The position numbers and the translations under genes are program-made. From Galaxea fascicularis (taxonomy: Eukaryota > Cnidaria > Anthozoa > Scleractinia > Euphylliidae), in contig OX419335.1 of the NCBI GenBank assembly GCA_948470475.1, positions 43,922,525 to 43,986,524 on the forward strand: a stretch of 64,000 nucleotides of DNA. Reading direction: 5' to 3'. The notes under the pieces are model-generated. The model worked only from the letters and a program-made list of their open reading frames with translations, was not told where the DNA came from and ran no database searches. Of the stretch, positions 45,901 through 55,847 are shown piece by piece. Numbering within the stretch: position 1 is the stretch's first letter; each line of letters opens with the position of its first letter.

Positions 45901-46945
45901 CCCCAATCGTATGTTTTTCATAACCATTCACATTTTGACCTGAAAGATAGAAACCGATCGATGAGACAATATTTATTGCACAATAAAAACAGAGCGGACC
46001 ACACCATATAGACAGACGGTAGGGCATCGTGACCACTCATTCAACAGAATTTCGACTCGGATAGCAATAGAATTTGACGCTGTCGCATGCAGTCGCAAAA
46101 ACAGCACAATAGGGAGCTTAAGCAACGACGACGGCGACTAAGACGAAAACGTCATTTCAAAACACAACTTCTCGTTTTGGTAACTTTTTTCTCGATTTAT
46201 ATTATTCCAATTCGTTCAACATGAGCTATCCATGGTCTAAATTACTGTGAGCGGTGTTACAGCAAAGAAGGAAAGAAAACCTGCCGTCGTGCGAACACGT
46301 TCTCGAGAAAACCTAAATTTTGGTCATTTCACGTTGTTGTTTTGCAGAGGACGGTAAAGAAATGTACCAAACTGTAAACGCAAGTGCAGTGGAGCGATCG
46401 TTTTTGCTCATTAATCCCATTGTTTTGTGGCGTTCTCGTTGCCGTTGCCGTGCTCGTTGCTTAAAGGGGCACTGTCACGCTATTGTACCATCACTTAAAA
46501 GGTTAAAGGTGCTAATGCATCAGTGGAAACCTTAAAATAATGGTCTGGTTTTGCTCCTAAATACCGTAGTACTGCATTGACAGCATAAGCTCCTGTATTC
46601 CATCAAAGATGACGAGGATGGAAATGGATTGAAATTTGAAAAGCTTGCCAATTTTTTCAAAATTTCAAGCTATACGCTGAAAAATCGCCAAAAACGGTTA
46701 TTATGGTTGGCTCTCCCTTCTTTTTTACACGATAACAGGTAAAAGGCAGTTATTTTGGCAGAACTGAACCAAAAACAGCAAAAATCCCGGTGACAGTGCT
46801 CATTTAAGCTCCCTATAATTATGTTGCGGGATTACGGTGCGTGTTTCATGCATGCGCAAGAGAAAGATGGACGAACAAACGAATTAATAAAAAAAAAACA
46901 AATCCGGTGAAATCTTACCTTCTGTAATCGTCGATTTTTTCGCAT
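36983..46945 (-). CDS. Putative three-exon small protein (66 codons)
   Basis: Exons on the minus strand: 46945-46919 (MRKNRRLQK, donor GTAAGA), 39831-39742 (acceptor TTCTCCCCAG; CFSHTTEIMG to NTFHHGK; donor GTAAGA) and 37066-36983 (acceptor TTTCTGTCTACAG; VELEVAKTSL to SSEDQQ, then TAA). All junctions are phase 0, exon lengths are 27, 90 and 84 nt, and the middle exon is open in only this frame. The joined product is 66 residues with a basic N-terminus, no signal peptide or membrane helix, and a charged, possibly helical C-terminus. I do not recognise the family. The introns (about 7.1 and 2.7 kb) hold SINEs and MITEs. The splice sites are good, but the model rests on them alone; exon 1 is the weakest part. 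Confidence 0.4.
37067..39741. other. Intron 2 of the putative small gene
   Basis: No recognised transposon coding sequence. A GC-rich stretch at 38030-38230 (GGCGGGCCAGG, GCGGGCCGTGCC) stands out from its AT-rich surroundings and could be a repeat. Confidence 0.4.
39988..40362 (-). mobile_element. SINE family A, copy 2
   Basis: Minus orientation: a B-box-like GGGTTCAAACTC head near 40315, then CTGGTAAGATCATGCTGGCT, GTTCAGATGATCC, AAAGAACCCACACACTG and an end with GAAACCTCCTTGGTAACCTC. Collinear with 45097-45505. Confidence 0.75.
41591..41685. repeat. Short degenerate minisatellite, unit about 22 bp
   Basis: About 3.5 units of the form GTTCACTAATCGAACCAGTG. Confidence 0.6.
42127..42327 (-). 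other. Cysteine-rich short ORF, uncertain
   Basis: The minus frame reads HCKGGHNGTQEVLRCVRCDF and later FCIPEFTNCLCLC, which has Cys/His spacing like a zinc-binding C-terminus (for example of a transposase). It ends PLQGK plus a stop. No start, splice site or neighbour supports a gene. Confidence 0.25.
42485..42540. repeat. Inverted repeat (foldback fragment)
   Basis: CCGATACACACGAGGGG pairs with CCCCTCATGTGTATCGG (one mismatch) around a 22-bp loop. Confidence 0.7.
43221..43254. repeat. (GAA)n microsatellite
   Basis: About 11 GAA units. The opposite strand reads as a poly-Phe ORF by accident. Confidence 0.95.
43255..45090. other. No recognised gene
   Basis: A short plus ORF at 43780-44043 (SARRAVYLRKTSQLLLPSTL) lacks a recognisable domain. 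The rest is AT-rich unique DNA. Confidence 0.4.
45097..45505 (+). mobile_element. SINE family A, copy 3 (best preserved)
   Basis: tRNA-like head with A-box-like GGTTGGCAGAGCATCGG and B-box-like GGGCTCAAACCCC (about 45143-45156). The body has CTGGTAAGATCATGCTGGTT, TTCAGTTCAGATAATC and AAAGAACCCACACGCCGAAT, and the 3' part GAAACCTCCAAGTAAACC. The minus-strand ORF of 155 codons here is incidental. Confidence 0.8.
46112..46813. mobile_element. TA-flanked MITE carrying a second MITE
   Basis: The left end GGGAGCTTAAGCAACGACGA matches, inverted, GCTCGTTGCTTAA + GCTCCC at the right, with TA on each side (46110-46111 and 46814-46815). The right inverted repeat is split at its TTAA by the element at 46465-46803. 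Confidence 0.85.
46465..46803. mobile_element. 339-bp TTAA-type MITE inside another MITE
   Basis: Ends AGGGGCACTGTCAC and (inverted) ATGAGCACTGTCAC are flanked by TTAA at 46461-46464 and 46804-46807. Removing the element and one TTAA restores the terminal repeat of the host MITE. piggyBac-type insertion. Confidence 0.85.
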
Positions 46946-46979
46946 CGTTCCTGTACGCTCCACCAATCGTGTAAGTTAT

Positions 46980-47850
46980 AATTCACTCATTATGTCATCT
47001 AACTAACAAGAGAGAAGAAAAGGAGACCAGTTACTTAAAATTGTATACACTCGGGTCTGGATGCGAAATGTTGCTGTTTAGCGACAGAAAATCTTACGAC
47101 GCTCACATCATCATCTCGAAACTGAGCAACGAAATCAGGTTGAGTTCGTCTGACAAGATTTTGTTCAGATTAACCAGCCATGTTCAAGAACGAAACTTAA
47201 ATCACTGATGTTCGCTTTATGTTGCCGGCAATAACTTGCCAAGACAAATATCACAGTCAAACCAGATAAAAATCCTAGAAGAACTAACCTGTAGAGAACT
47301 CTGATCTTTCACAGCGCACATCAATAAGACCGCGAACCAAGGATTTCAAAATGAACATCAGCAGCACACGGCGGACACCGCTCGAACTAACGGGAGTGCC
47401 TTTTGTCTCACCTCTTTTTGTACTGCATTAAAAATTCATAGCGTAATCTACAATGTAAAATATTTGGATCGGCTTGAAAACACCGAGCAACTAACACGTT
47501 AACGAAGCTCACTTGTCAGACTGATTGGGCGATGTTGCTTCTGGTATTTTTAGTCAATTGAGTATATTTATCTCCCAACGAATGCCCATGATCTCTACAT
47601 AGGCTAATTACATGTTGTTTCTTTAGGCTGCATTTTTGTTCGAACAATGGGACAGGCGACGAATCAGTGAAGGATGGAATTAAAGGAGCGTGAAGTTAGG
47701 ATTCCAGTGTATTAACACGTTCACTCATCGTAATCCGCTGACATGGGGTGTTACAAACAAATGAAAATTAGTTTGAATTTTAAGCAGCGTTGCTTAGCCT
47801 TGCCAAATTTTGTGGTGTGGTTTAACCTTCACCCCTTGGAGCCGTCACAA
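46980..47850. other. No recognised feature
   Basis: Unique AT-rich DNA upstream of the putative small gene. Confidence 0.4.
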
Positions 47851-47855
47851 TTTTC

Positions 47856-48056
47856 CGAGAGCGAACTGTTTTCTTCTCGGAACAGATAATGTCCGCGGAC
47901 AAATATCCGAGCATATTTTCGCGCCAAATGGAGACTATTTTATATACTCCCCAAATGCGTGTTGCGAAAAATATTTCAAGGATATAAAGACAGTAGCCCC
48001 CATTTGGCTTTAAAAATCTGCTCGGATATTTATCCTTGCACATAATCAGTTCCTCG
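47856..48056. mobile_element. Foldback element
   Basis: CGGAACAGATAATGTCCGCG, AAATATCCGAGCA and GCCAAATGG at the left recur inverted at the right (CATTTGGC, GCTCGGATATTT, ATAATCAGTTCC). About 200 bp, hairpin-forming. Confidence 0.65.
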
Positions 48057-48069
48057 AAAGTTAAAGTTT

Positions 48070-48155
48070 TCCGAGAGCGAAGCTATTCGTTTCTCGGAAC
48101 AGATAATGTCCTCGGACACATATGCGGGCATATTTTCACGCCAAATGGAGAATGC
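48070..48155. repeat. Half copy of the preceding foldback element
   Basis: Repeats the left arm of 47856-48056 in the same orientation (TTCTCGGAACAGATAATGTC, then CGGACA(C/A)ATAT and CGCCAAATGGAGA), then stops. Confidence 0.7.
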
Positions 48156-48704
48156 AGGTGAGTATAAAAGGGGGGAGGGGGTGAATAGGGGTCAGCAAAT
48201 CCGTCGATCCGTGCTAATTTGTAGAAAACTCCGCCGATCAGTTGATATTTTTTTTGGTAAATCCGAATCCGCAAGCCTTGCAGTTCTGTTAGAGCCGTCA
48301 GCACCTTTGAACATTCATTGACGTTAAATAAATATTTTTTTTAAATTAAATTTTCACATTTTACTTTCAGAAAAACAGATCTTGTCACAGAGCTCTCTGG
48401 TTGATTTGTTCTGAAAGAGGGATTTTTTATGGCATAGCTCTGTATTGTGACGTTGAAGGCATCACCTTCCTTGGAGGGGGGAGGGGGGGGAGAGGACGAG
48501 GAGGTCTGGGGGCATGTCTAACTCATGTAAGTCCACGATCCGTACTTCAAAACAAACAAAATTCATAATCCATGCTGAAATATTGAAGAAATCCGTGATC
48601 CACTGAGCTTTTAAAATCCGTCAGTTCGGAAAATATATCCTCAAAATCCGAAAACCGAGCAACATTTTTAGCCAAATCCGTCGATCCGCGAACCTATTCA
48701 CCCC

Positions 48705-49705
48705 CCTCTATAAATGAAGGCAAGTGAGTATAAATGAATGCAAGTGAGTATAAGTGATTGTAAGTGAGTACAAATGAATGCAAGTAAGTATAAGTGAGTG
48801 TAAGTGAGTACAAATGAAGGCAAGTGATCATAAGTGAATGTTAGTGAGTATAAATGAAGGTAAGTGAGTATAAATGAATGCAAGTGAGTATATAAATGAA
48901 TGCAAGTGAATATAAATGAATGCAAGTGAGTATAAATGAAGGCAAGTGAGTATAAGTGAATGTAAGTGAAGGCAAGTGAGTATAAATGCAAATAAGTGAG
49001 TATAAATGCAGGCAAGCGAGTACAAATGCAGGCAAGTGAGTATAAATGCAGGCAAGTGAGTACAAATGCAAGCAAGTGAGTATAAATGAAGGCAAGTGAG
49101 TATAAATGCAGGCAAGTGAGTACAAATGGAGGCAAGTGAGTATAAATGCAAGCAAGTGAGTACAAATGCAGGCAAGTGAGTATAAATACAAGCAAGTGAG
49201 TATAAATGAAGGCAAGTGCGTATAAATGCAGGCAAGTGAGTACAAATGCAGGCAAGTGAGTATAAATGCAAGCAAGTGAGTACAAATGCAGGCAAGTGAG
49301 TACAAATGCAAGCAGGTGAGTACAAATGGAAGCAAGTCAGTATAAATGCAGGCAAGTCAGTATAAATGCAAGCAAGTGAGTACAAATGAAGAGAAGTGAG
49401 TATAATTGAAGGCAAGTGAGTATATATGAACGTAAGTGAGTATAAGTGAATGTACGTGAGTACAAATGCAAGCAAGTGAGTATAAATGCAGGCAAGTGAG
49501 TACAAATGGAGGCAAGTGAGTATAAATGCAAGCAAGTGAGTACAAATGCAGGCAAGTGAGTATAAATGCAGGCAAGTGAGTACAAATGCAGGCATGTGAG
49601 TACAAATGCAGGCAAGTGGTAACAAATGCAAGCAGGTGAGTACAAATGGAAGCAAGTCAGTATAAATGCAGGCAAGTGAGTATAAGTGCAGGCAAGTGAG
49701 TATAA
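48705..49705 (-). repeat. 20-bp minisatellite array 3
   Basis: Tandem AAGTGAGTATAAATGAAGGC with G(C/A)A and TAC/TAT variants, 50 or so units. The same family as the arrays at 6.3-8.9 kb. The minus strand is open in all frames (up to 296 codons). Confidence 0.97.
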
Positions 49706-49899
49706 ATGCGGCGGCCATTTGTGTATTTGTCTTCGTGTTAAGACGTTTTCAAGTATAAATTGTCACTAAACGTTTATGATATGGCCAAAGCAAACTAGGC
49801 TAGATGAAATTCAAGCGAAAATGTACAAAGTCATTAGAACTTTAAGAGGCTCGAAAGCACATTCTGGGTTTTTATCCTGGGTTGTTCCAGTAGAATCTC

Positions 49900-50279
49900 G
49901 CTAGTTGATCTTAAGTGATAATTACATTTGTTTTTACTCGTTAAAAATTCGCGAAGATATTTGGTTCAAAGTCCATGGATGAATTTAAAAGTGATAAGTA
50001 AAATCTTAAAATTTATGCGATATCTAACTGGGAGCCAGTGCAGTTTCACTAAAGTAGGATGTGATGTGATCGAACTTGTTGATTATGATGCAAAAAAGTC
50101 TAGCGGCAGTGTCTTGTACTCTCTGGAGCTTTTGCAGTTCAGTATTAGGCAGTCCAAATAAACTAATATTGCAATAGTCAAGTCGACTTGTTACAAAAGA
50201 ATTCACTAGAGTTTGGACAGTGTCAGAACTGAGAAATTTCCTGTCCCTTCTAATATTAAATATGCGGAAGAAAGCGGCT
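49900..50279 (-). pseudogene. LINE RT thumb and C-terminus
   Basis: KAAFFRIFNIRRDRKFLSSD, NSFVTSRLDYCNISLFGLPN, KLQRVQDTAARL and NKFDHIT are the C-terminal signature of CR1/L2/Rex RTs. The piece ends in frame-disturbed LHWLPVRYRINFK-like sequence. The upstream codons continue across the 991-bp insertion at 50284-51274. Confidence 0.85.
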
Positions 50280-50283
50280 TTAA

Positions 50284-51274
50284 CCCATTGACTACCGTGC
50301 CGGCCAAAACCGGCCGCACAAGACTCCTATGCTTCAAAACATTGTAGCTTTCTCAATCGCACGAATATTGCCTTAATTGTCAGTTGTGAGCACGAAATGG
50401 AATGTTCTTAAAATCAGTTGGATATCCAATAAACGCAAGAAACGTAGCGATTTTCACCTTTTGAGTTTGGACAAGAACGAAAATGACCGTTTTAACGTTA
50501 AAGAGGAACGATGAAAATGCCCCTTTTTGCCTTGATGTTTTTTTAAAGAAATCATTGTCGAAAAACAAAACTTCAACCATCATAACAAAATTCAGTCCTT
50601 TTTCTAGCTTAGAAATGACTTTTTTTGTTCATATTCTTCTCCCGAGCGTAGATACAGCCTTTTGTTCCAGTGCATTCGGGCCTTCCCGCCATTTTCAATA
50701 TCTCAACCGCGCTGCATGCTGGGAAATAACGAGAATTTTTGACAGCGCCCGTTCCCTCCCCCAGTTCTTTCACACATAAATTCAGCCACTCCGACCTACC
50801 GCCAAAAATTCGTGCTTGTGGTTATTTTCAGTGCTCACAAATTCCAAAATATGTGGCGGTAGGTCGACAAATTCATCAATAGTCAAGTCCTAAAGGTACT
50901 AAGTGTCCGACCGGCCAAATTCCCAGTTCGTCGAGAAAAAAGCCAAATTCGACAACAAAGTACATCATCTTGCTCGGTTCTTCGAGAAGTGGACTCTTAG
51001 CTACCGTCACGCTTAATGATGCTCATCAGGCAGCCACTACAGATGAAAAATGGCTGTAAAAATCGCAAGCAAACCGAACTTGGGCCGTTCTTGTAGCTCC
51101 ATGGATGAAAAATAGCTACGTCATAATGACGTTTTCAGAAACCTTGAGCCTCCAGTACCTTAGGACAGCACCACTTTTCATGGTAGTTTCAAATAAAGAG
51201 TCACGAGATGCTATGGATCTTTTATGGGTGGAAAATCACTCCGAAAACGTAAAAAACGGCTGGTATTCAATGGG
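50284..51274. mobile_element. 991-bp TTAA-flanked non-autonomous element
   Basis: Ends CCCATTGACTACC and, inverted, CCCATTGAATACC, with TTAA at 50280-50283 and 51275-51278. Excising it with one TTAA rejoins the LINE frame (QINQKF to KAAFFR). No transposase. An internal inverted pair (CGACCTACCGCCA) lies at 50790-50870. Confidence 0.9.
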
Positions 51275-51278
51275 TTAA

Positions 51279-51786
51279 ATTTCTGGTTTATTTGCGTGAC
51301 AATCTTAAGTTGGTTGTCAAACCAGCCCCCAGATACCTCACTTCGGAAGAGGGGAGAATTCCTGTATGGCCCACGCATGGGGAATCAATGTCGACCTTTA
51401 CCAACTGCTGCCTGGCTCCAATCACAATAAATTGGGTCTTTTCATCGTTAAGCATCAGCTTATCCATTAGCATCCACTTCCGTATGTCGGTGATGCACAG
51501 CATTAACGGCATGTTTGGGCTCAGGTTTGAAGGCAATGTAGAGTGGCGTGTCGTCAGCATACGCGTGTACTTCTGGTAGCTGGCGTACCACAATAGTGAA
51601 TAGCTTACTTACATACAGAATGAAGAGGAGAGGCCCAAGACAGGACCCTTGAGGAACACCGTGCTTAACGTCGAATGACCGGGATGTTTCTCCATTAACA
51701 GATACTGATTGCGACCGGTTATGTAAGTAGGAGCGGAACCAAGACAGTACACGGCCCGAGATACCAAAGTTAGAATTAAAACGATT
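51279..51786 (-). pseudogene. LINE RT motifs B and C
   Basis: LNRFNSNFGISGRVLSWFRS, SVSVNGETSRSFDVKHGVPQ, GSCLGPLLFILYVSKLF (motif B) and HAYADDTPLYI (motif C, catalytic ADD) are readable, then LMLNDEKTQFIVIGAR and SEVRYLGA. A frameshift follows YADDTPLY. Confidence 0.85.
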
Positions 51787-51794
51787 TAGTATTT

Positions 51795-51822
51795 AAGCAA
51801 TAGAAAACGTTTTCCTTGTTTG

Positions 51823-51855
<33 letters not shown>

Positions 51856-51912
51856 AAATTCTCGACAGTTATGCAAACCCGAGACGAAGTCGAGGGTTTG
51901 CATAACTGTCGA

Positions 51913-51948
<36 letters not shown>

Positions 51949-51981
51949 TTGCAAACTCAGGAAAAAAGTTTTCTATTGCTT
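51795..51981. repeat. Long palindrome
   Basis: Arms of about 87 bp (AAGCAATAGAAAACGTTTTC, a GTTTGCATA block, CACGAGAGGGGTTGGG, and CGACAGTTATGCAAACCC) around GAGACGAAGTCGA. Likely a MITE on its own, with TTTA on both sides. Confidence 0.85.
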
Positions 51982-52209
51982 TTATAAAATAACTTCCTCT
52001 AAAAACTACAACGCGTCACACAACCATGTTTACATACTCTCATGCAAACACGCCTCTCGGCCAATCAGAGCGCGCGTACTATCTTAGTTATTTTATAGCG
52101 GAGCTCCAGCGGCCCGAAGGGCCGCAAAGCGGAGCCCCATACCTATAGAAACCCGTCAACTGTTTTTCTCATGGTAATCTTGGCTAGCGGTATTGCTCGT
52201 GGGCGCGAC

Positions 52210-52210
<1 letters not shown>

Positions 52211-52243
<33 letters not shown>
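52211..52243. repeat. (GAC)n microsatellite
   Basis: About 11 GAC/ACG units; an (AAT)n run follows at 52270-52290. Confidence 0.95.
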
Positions 52244-53569
52244 CTCGCACAATAATTAATAATACCCTAATAATAATAATAATAATCCAACATGGCGGCC
52301 ATACTCCAGCTGACCACCTAGTTTACAGCGGACATCTTTGATATTAGACATCCATGTCAACGTCAATTGACACCTGTCAAAACAACGTATCCGCTGACCA
52401 GTATCACGTGACTATATTGCGGGCTCAAGTTATAAACTGTCGAGGTCAGCTGTTTTTTTGAAGTTCGATCGCAGGCTCAAGCCAGGCCAAAACGAGGCGT
52501 AATTTTTCTCCAGGATCAACAGATCTCCGTCCTGTAAACAATTCGCCGCCTACAGCTGTACCTTGACTTCTTCTCAGTTCGTTCTTTGTTTAAACCGATG
52601 AGAATCAGCCTTTGGATGTTAACAGCAGCAAATTGGATTGCCTGGCTTTGTTATTTTATAGTTTACGGATCTTCGAGAGAAAAGATCGTGTGGTTTGGCA
52701 GGCTTTTAATCATGCAGGCGCTGTCTTCGTTTGCTGACTTTTGCTGTGTATTAAACTGGACGGTTTTGCCGCTAAAAATCCTTAATTGAAGAAGCTTCCT
52801 TCGTAGACATGGGAAGTAACACAAAGTGACGGTGAAAAACTTCAAGGCCCGCTAAGGATTTGTATCTGCTTCGCAAATGAATACTTTTGTGTGAAATGAC
52901 GGCTTCTGCTTTAGCTTTGCGTTCGGAGTGATTGTTGACTGACTTAAACTGTCCGCAGGTTAGTACTCCTGTTGTGTCTTTTATATGACATAGGGATATT
53001 TTTCTCTGTGACTACGAGTTATGTTTGTTACTTGTCTTAGTTTTCCAACTTCTACAAGGAACGCCGAAGAAATATTCGCCGGCATCGTTCTTTGTTTTCT
53101 AGCTTACCTTTTGTTGTTTTCATGCTGTTTTCGTACTAAAAAATGCTTGTCTGTTTTCCAAATGCATATTTTCGATCCAATATTTTATTTTGAATCCTAA
53201 AATTCTTCGCTTTCCCTGCTGTCGCTCATTTTTTGGGCAAAGAATTGGTTGAAGAAAAGCTAAGCGAAGTCCGGACGGTTTATATCCTCGGCCTCGCTTT
53301 GTTTTTGGAAACTCGCAAAGAGTAATCGACAACTCATTGCCAAACATAAACACGATTTTTAACAGCTGCAGCATTGGAAATGCCAGCAATATGTTGTCCC
53401 TCAAAAGCAATTCTCGTTGTTAGTTAAAAAATCGCAGGTTTTCAAGGCTATTGCAGTAAAAACTTCGTCCTTTGTTCAATGTTTACGGCTGAAAAATGTT
53501 TTTCAGAAATCCTGAGTCAGATGTTATCATTAACAGTGATGTCAAAAATAATACTACCCTCGACTTGTA

Positions 53570-53850
53570 GTCAAGTCTGTCGCAGTCACTTTTCTCAAGG
53601 GAAAGTTAAGTCGATTTCGCTCAATGTTTTTCCATGTTATTGTAAAAAGGACATCGACAGCACTTTCTATCGTCTTAACTGTAATAGATCACAAGAAAAA
53701 CACAATAAAATGTTCAAAACAAGGCGAGCAAAGTACTTTTGTTCTTTTATGAGCTCACTTTGAGGTTTTATCGCACTTTCGCTGTAAAATATTTTTTGAT
53801 AGATTAAAATGTCACTGATACATGTTGGTTGTGAAGTTGGTTTAATAGTG
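53570..53850. repeat. Dispersed repeat, copy 2
   Basis: Same family and orientation as 2440-2770, with many substitutions. It lies inside the 2.8-kb insertion. Confidence 0.55.
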
Positions 53851-53988
53851 GGACACTAGAACTGTTAACCTAGTTAAGTGATTTTCACCACTTGTATGGA
53901 AATGTAATCAGATGTAATTAACTGTGATGAAGAAAAGTTTGTTAATTGTTTTTGCTCATCATAATCATATAGTTCCTGTGCCACAAAG

Positions 53989-54357
53989 TAGTGGTGGGAA
54001 TCGGTTGAGATTTCGCAACCGATCGATCATCGATCATAATCGAAGAAATCTGCCAATAAGTATTTCATGTATTTTTCACCTACATAGAAGTCAAAGTGAC
54101 AGCGCGTACGCACAGGTAAACACATTCTTAGATCATATCTGCTGTTATGACTTAGAAGTTAGGAGTCCACGAAAAACCACACCAAACTCACACTAAGATA
54201 TTAAACGGACATTTTTCTTGATTTTAATATTTTTGTGTCCCCAATAAATTTTTAATTTTTCCGCAACAATCGATTATGAAAAAAGCATAATCGATTGTCG
54301 CGTCGCTTGAACTTTTCGATCAACTTGCGATTACAATCGTTCATCGGCCCACCACTA
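53989..54357. mobile_element. 369-bp hAT-type MITE
   Basis: Ends TAGTGGTGGG and CCCACCACTA; exact 8-bp duplication CCACAAAG at 53981-53988 and 54358-54365. Both the TIR style and the 8-bp duplication fit hAT. Internal ATCGAT-rich inverted blocks. Confidence 0.92.
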
Positions 54358-54606
54358 CCACAAAGGCCGATGATAACTCGAAAATCTACGTTTGCACTTG
54401 ATTGAATGATGGCTCTCGCTCTGCAGCAAAACAGTAAAAAGTATATATATATATATATATGGAATCACAATATAGAGAAGTCCTTACTGAAGTCATGGCT
54501 CGAGTCCTGTGGCATTGCCATATTAGTTTATCTGTAAATGCTAATATTAAGGAAATAACTGTGGAGCTCCGCTTTTAGGCTTGCCTAAATATATATATTA
54601 ATATTA

Positions 54607-55120
54607 CATGGTCAACAGTATCGAACGCGGCACTTAAGTCAAGTAGAACCAAGAGAGTAAGATTTTGTTTGTTCATGTTCATTAATATACCGTTTTTGAT
54701 TCGAAGTAGTGCGGTTTCAGTACTGTGGAATTCCCGATAGGAAGACTGAGCTTTGGGATAGAGACAGTTCAGAGTTAGGTGGTTGTGGGTCTGGTTGAAT
54801 ACAACACGTTCAGTAAGTCTGAAGACAAAAGTAAGGTTATTTATTGGACGGAAATTGGTAAACGTGGCTTCAGATTTTGGTTTCTTTAGTCTAGGGCGAA
54901 CGTCTGCGTGTTTCCAGCTTTCAGGGAAGCATCCAGATTCTAGGGAGAGATTGATCATCTTTGTGAGCGCTGGCAACAGGACATCGAGACATTCAACGAC
55001 AATTTGGGTAGGCATGGGGTCTTGATAACATGATTCCTTGTTCGACTTGGAAATTAAAGTTCTAACATCTTCCGTAACCAGATGGAACGAGTCAAAACAA
55101 GAAGTGGGAGGGACCGACAC
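54607..55120 (-). pseudogene. LINE RT N-terminal half
   Basis: DPMPTQIVVECLDVLLPALT, SGCFPESWKHADVRPRLKKP, TNFRPINNLTFVFRLTERVV, AQSSYREFHSTETALLRI and LLDLSAAFDTVDH are RT motifs 0 to A of a CR1/L2-like element. The catalytic D of motif A is kept. Several motif residues are altered (usually QSAYR.HSTETALL; here QSSYREFHSTE). The frame is cut by the composite insertion. Confidence 0.85.
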
Positions 55121-55394
55121 AGTTTGCAGGATGGACTCAGCTGATGGATGGTGATCGGTTTCATTGTTTGATGAGTTGTTTCACTGGATTACTGATGAAG
55201 AGTGGGGAGGGGGAAGACAGTAAAGCTGCGTTTCTAATGAAGTTTTGAAGTATTCGCAGAAAGAAGTATCCGTAGCCGATCGTCGATTTGTTGCCACTTG
55301 TGGGACGACTGGGGAGCGTTGGGTACTTCATGTATCCCCTATTATATCGTATTTAGAATCAGATATACCATGTATACCGTTGTATACCCCTTTA

Positions 55395-55735
55395 TACCAT
55401 GCCATAGAAAATACGGCCAATCAGAATGCAGGAAACCCGCTGCATATTCGTCGGTATTCCACCGAACCTTCCCATCCACCAGTGCAATTCACCGGTATCA
55501 AAGTCAACCTTCCTATCGTGCACCGCATCGATTATGTAAGGCTACGTATTTTCCATGGCATGGTATAAAATAGTTATGCAACCCTTTCTCGTGGTATAAC
55601 CGTGGAATATCCCACTCTTCACTTTTATTTTCTTGGCATACACACTTGCCAAAAGGCTCGAGTGTATACCAGAAAATACAAGTGCCGTCGTGGGATATTC
55701 GACGGTATACCACTCGAAAGCATTGCATAACCAGT
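55395..55735. mobile_element. Foldback repeat with TATACC-rich arms
   Basis: TATACCATGCCATAGAAAATACG (about 55396-55418, longest matched run under 20) recurs inverted at 55545-55567. A second hairpin pairs GTGGTATAACCGTGGAATAT (55589) with its imperfect complement near 55705. GTATACCCTTGTATAC motifs lie on both flanks. Confidence 0.6.
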
Positions 55736-55759
55736 ATGTATACCCTTGTATACGATAAG

Positions 55760-55840
55760 ACAAGATAAGAATAAACTTATTTAATCACGCTAGCCTATTC
55801 AACAGTTAATGTAAAACACAATAGCAGGTTTTAATCGTTT
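55760..55840 (-). mobile_element. LINE 3'-tail fragment
   Basis: The plus-strand AAGACAAGATAAGAATAAACTTATTTAATC motif (in pieces: AAGACAAGATAAG, AATAAACTTATTTAATC) resembles the reverse complement of LINE 3' ends seen near 10320 and 30355. No coding part is attached. Confidence 0.4.
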
Positions 55841-55847
55841 TGGTTTT

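Larger units (their letters stand above)
51794..54598. mobile_element. 2.8-kb composite insertion in the LINE
   Basis: Separates RT motif A (AAFDTVDHVIL) from LNRFNSNFGI. The flanks TAGTATT (51787-51793) and TAATATT (54599-54605) look like a 7-bp target duplication with one change. It contains a 187-bp palindrome, further inverted pairs (TTATAAAATAACT at 51983 and 52087; AGCGGAGCTCCA at about 52096 and 54571), microsatellites, a dispersed repeat and a hAT-type MITE. No transposase is recognised. Confidence 0.7.
49870..55120 (-). mobile_element. CR1/L2-type LINE, split by two insertions
   Basis: Three collinear RT pieces on the minus strand: 55120-54607, 51786-51279, and 50279 down to about 49900. 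They are separated by insertions at 51794-54598 and 50284-51274. Removing the insertions gives one continuous RT order (motif 0 to A, motifs B and C, thumb). Internal stops indicate an old copy. Confidence 0.85.

Noticed and set aside
45764..46036. Exon of the small gene (minus, GQNVNGYEKHTIGERK)
   Set aside because: A good acceptor precedes it, but its phase does not fit exon 1 at 46919 (a stop follows) and no fitting donor was found.
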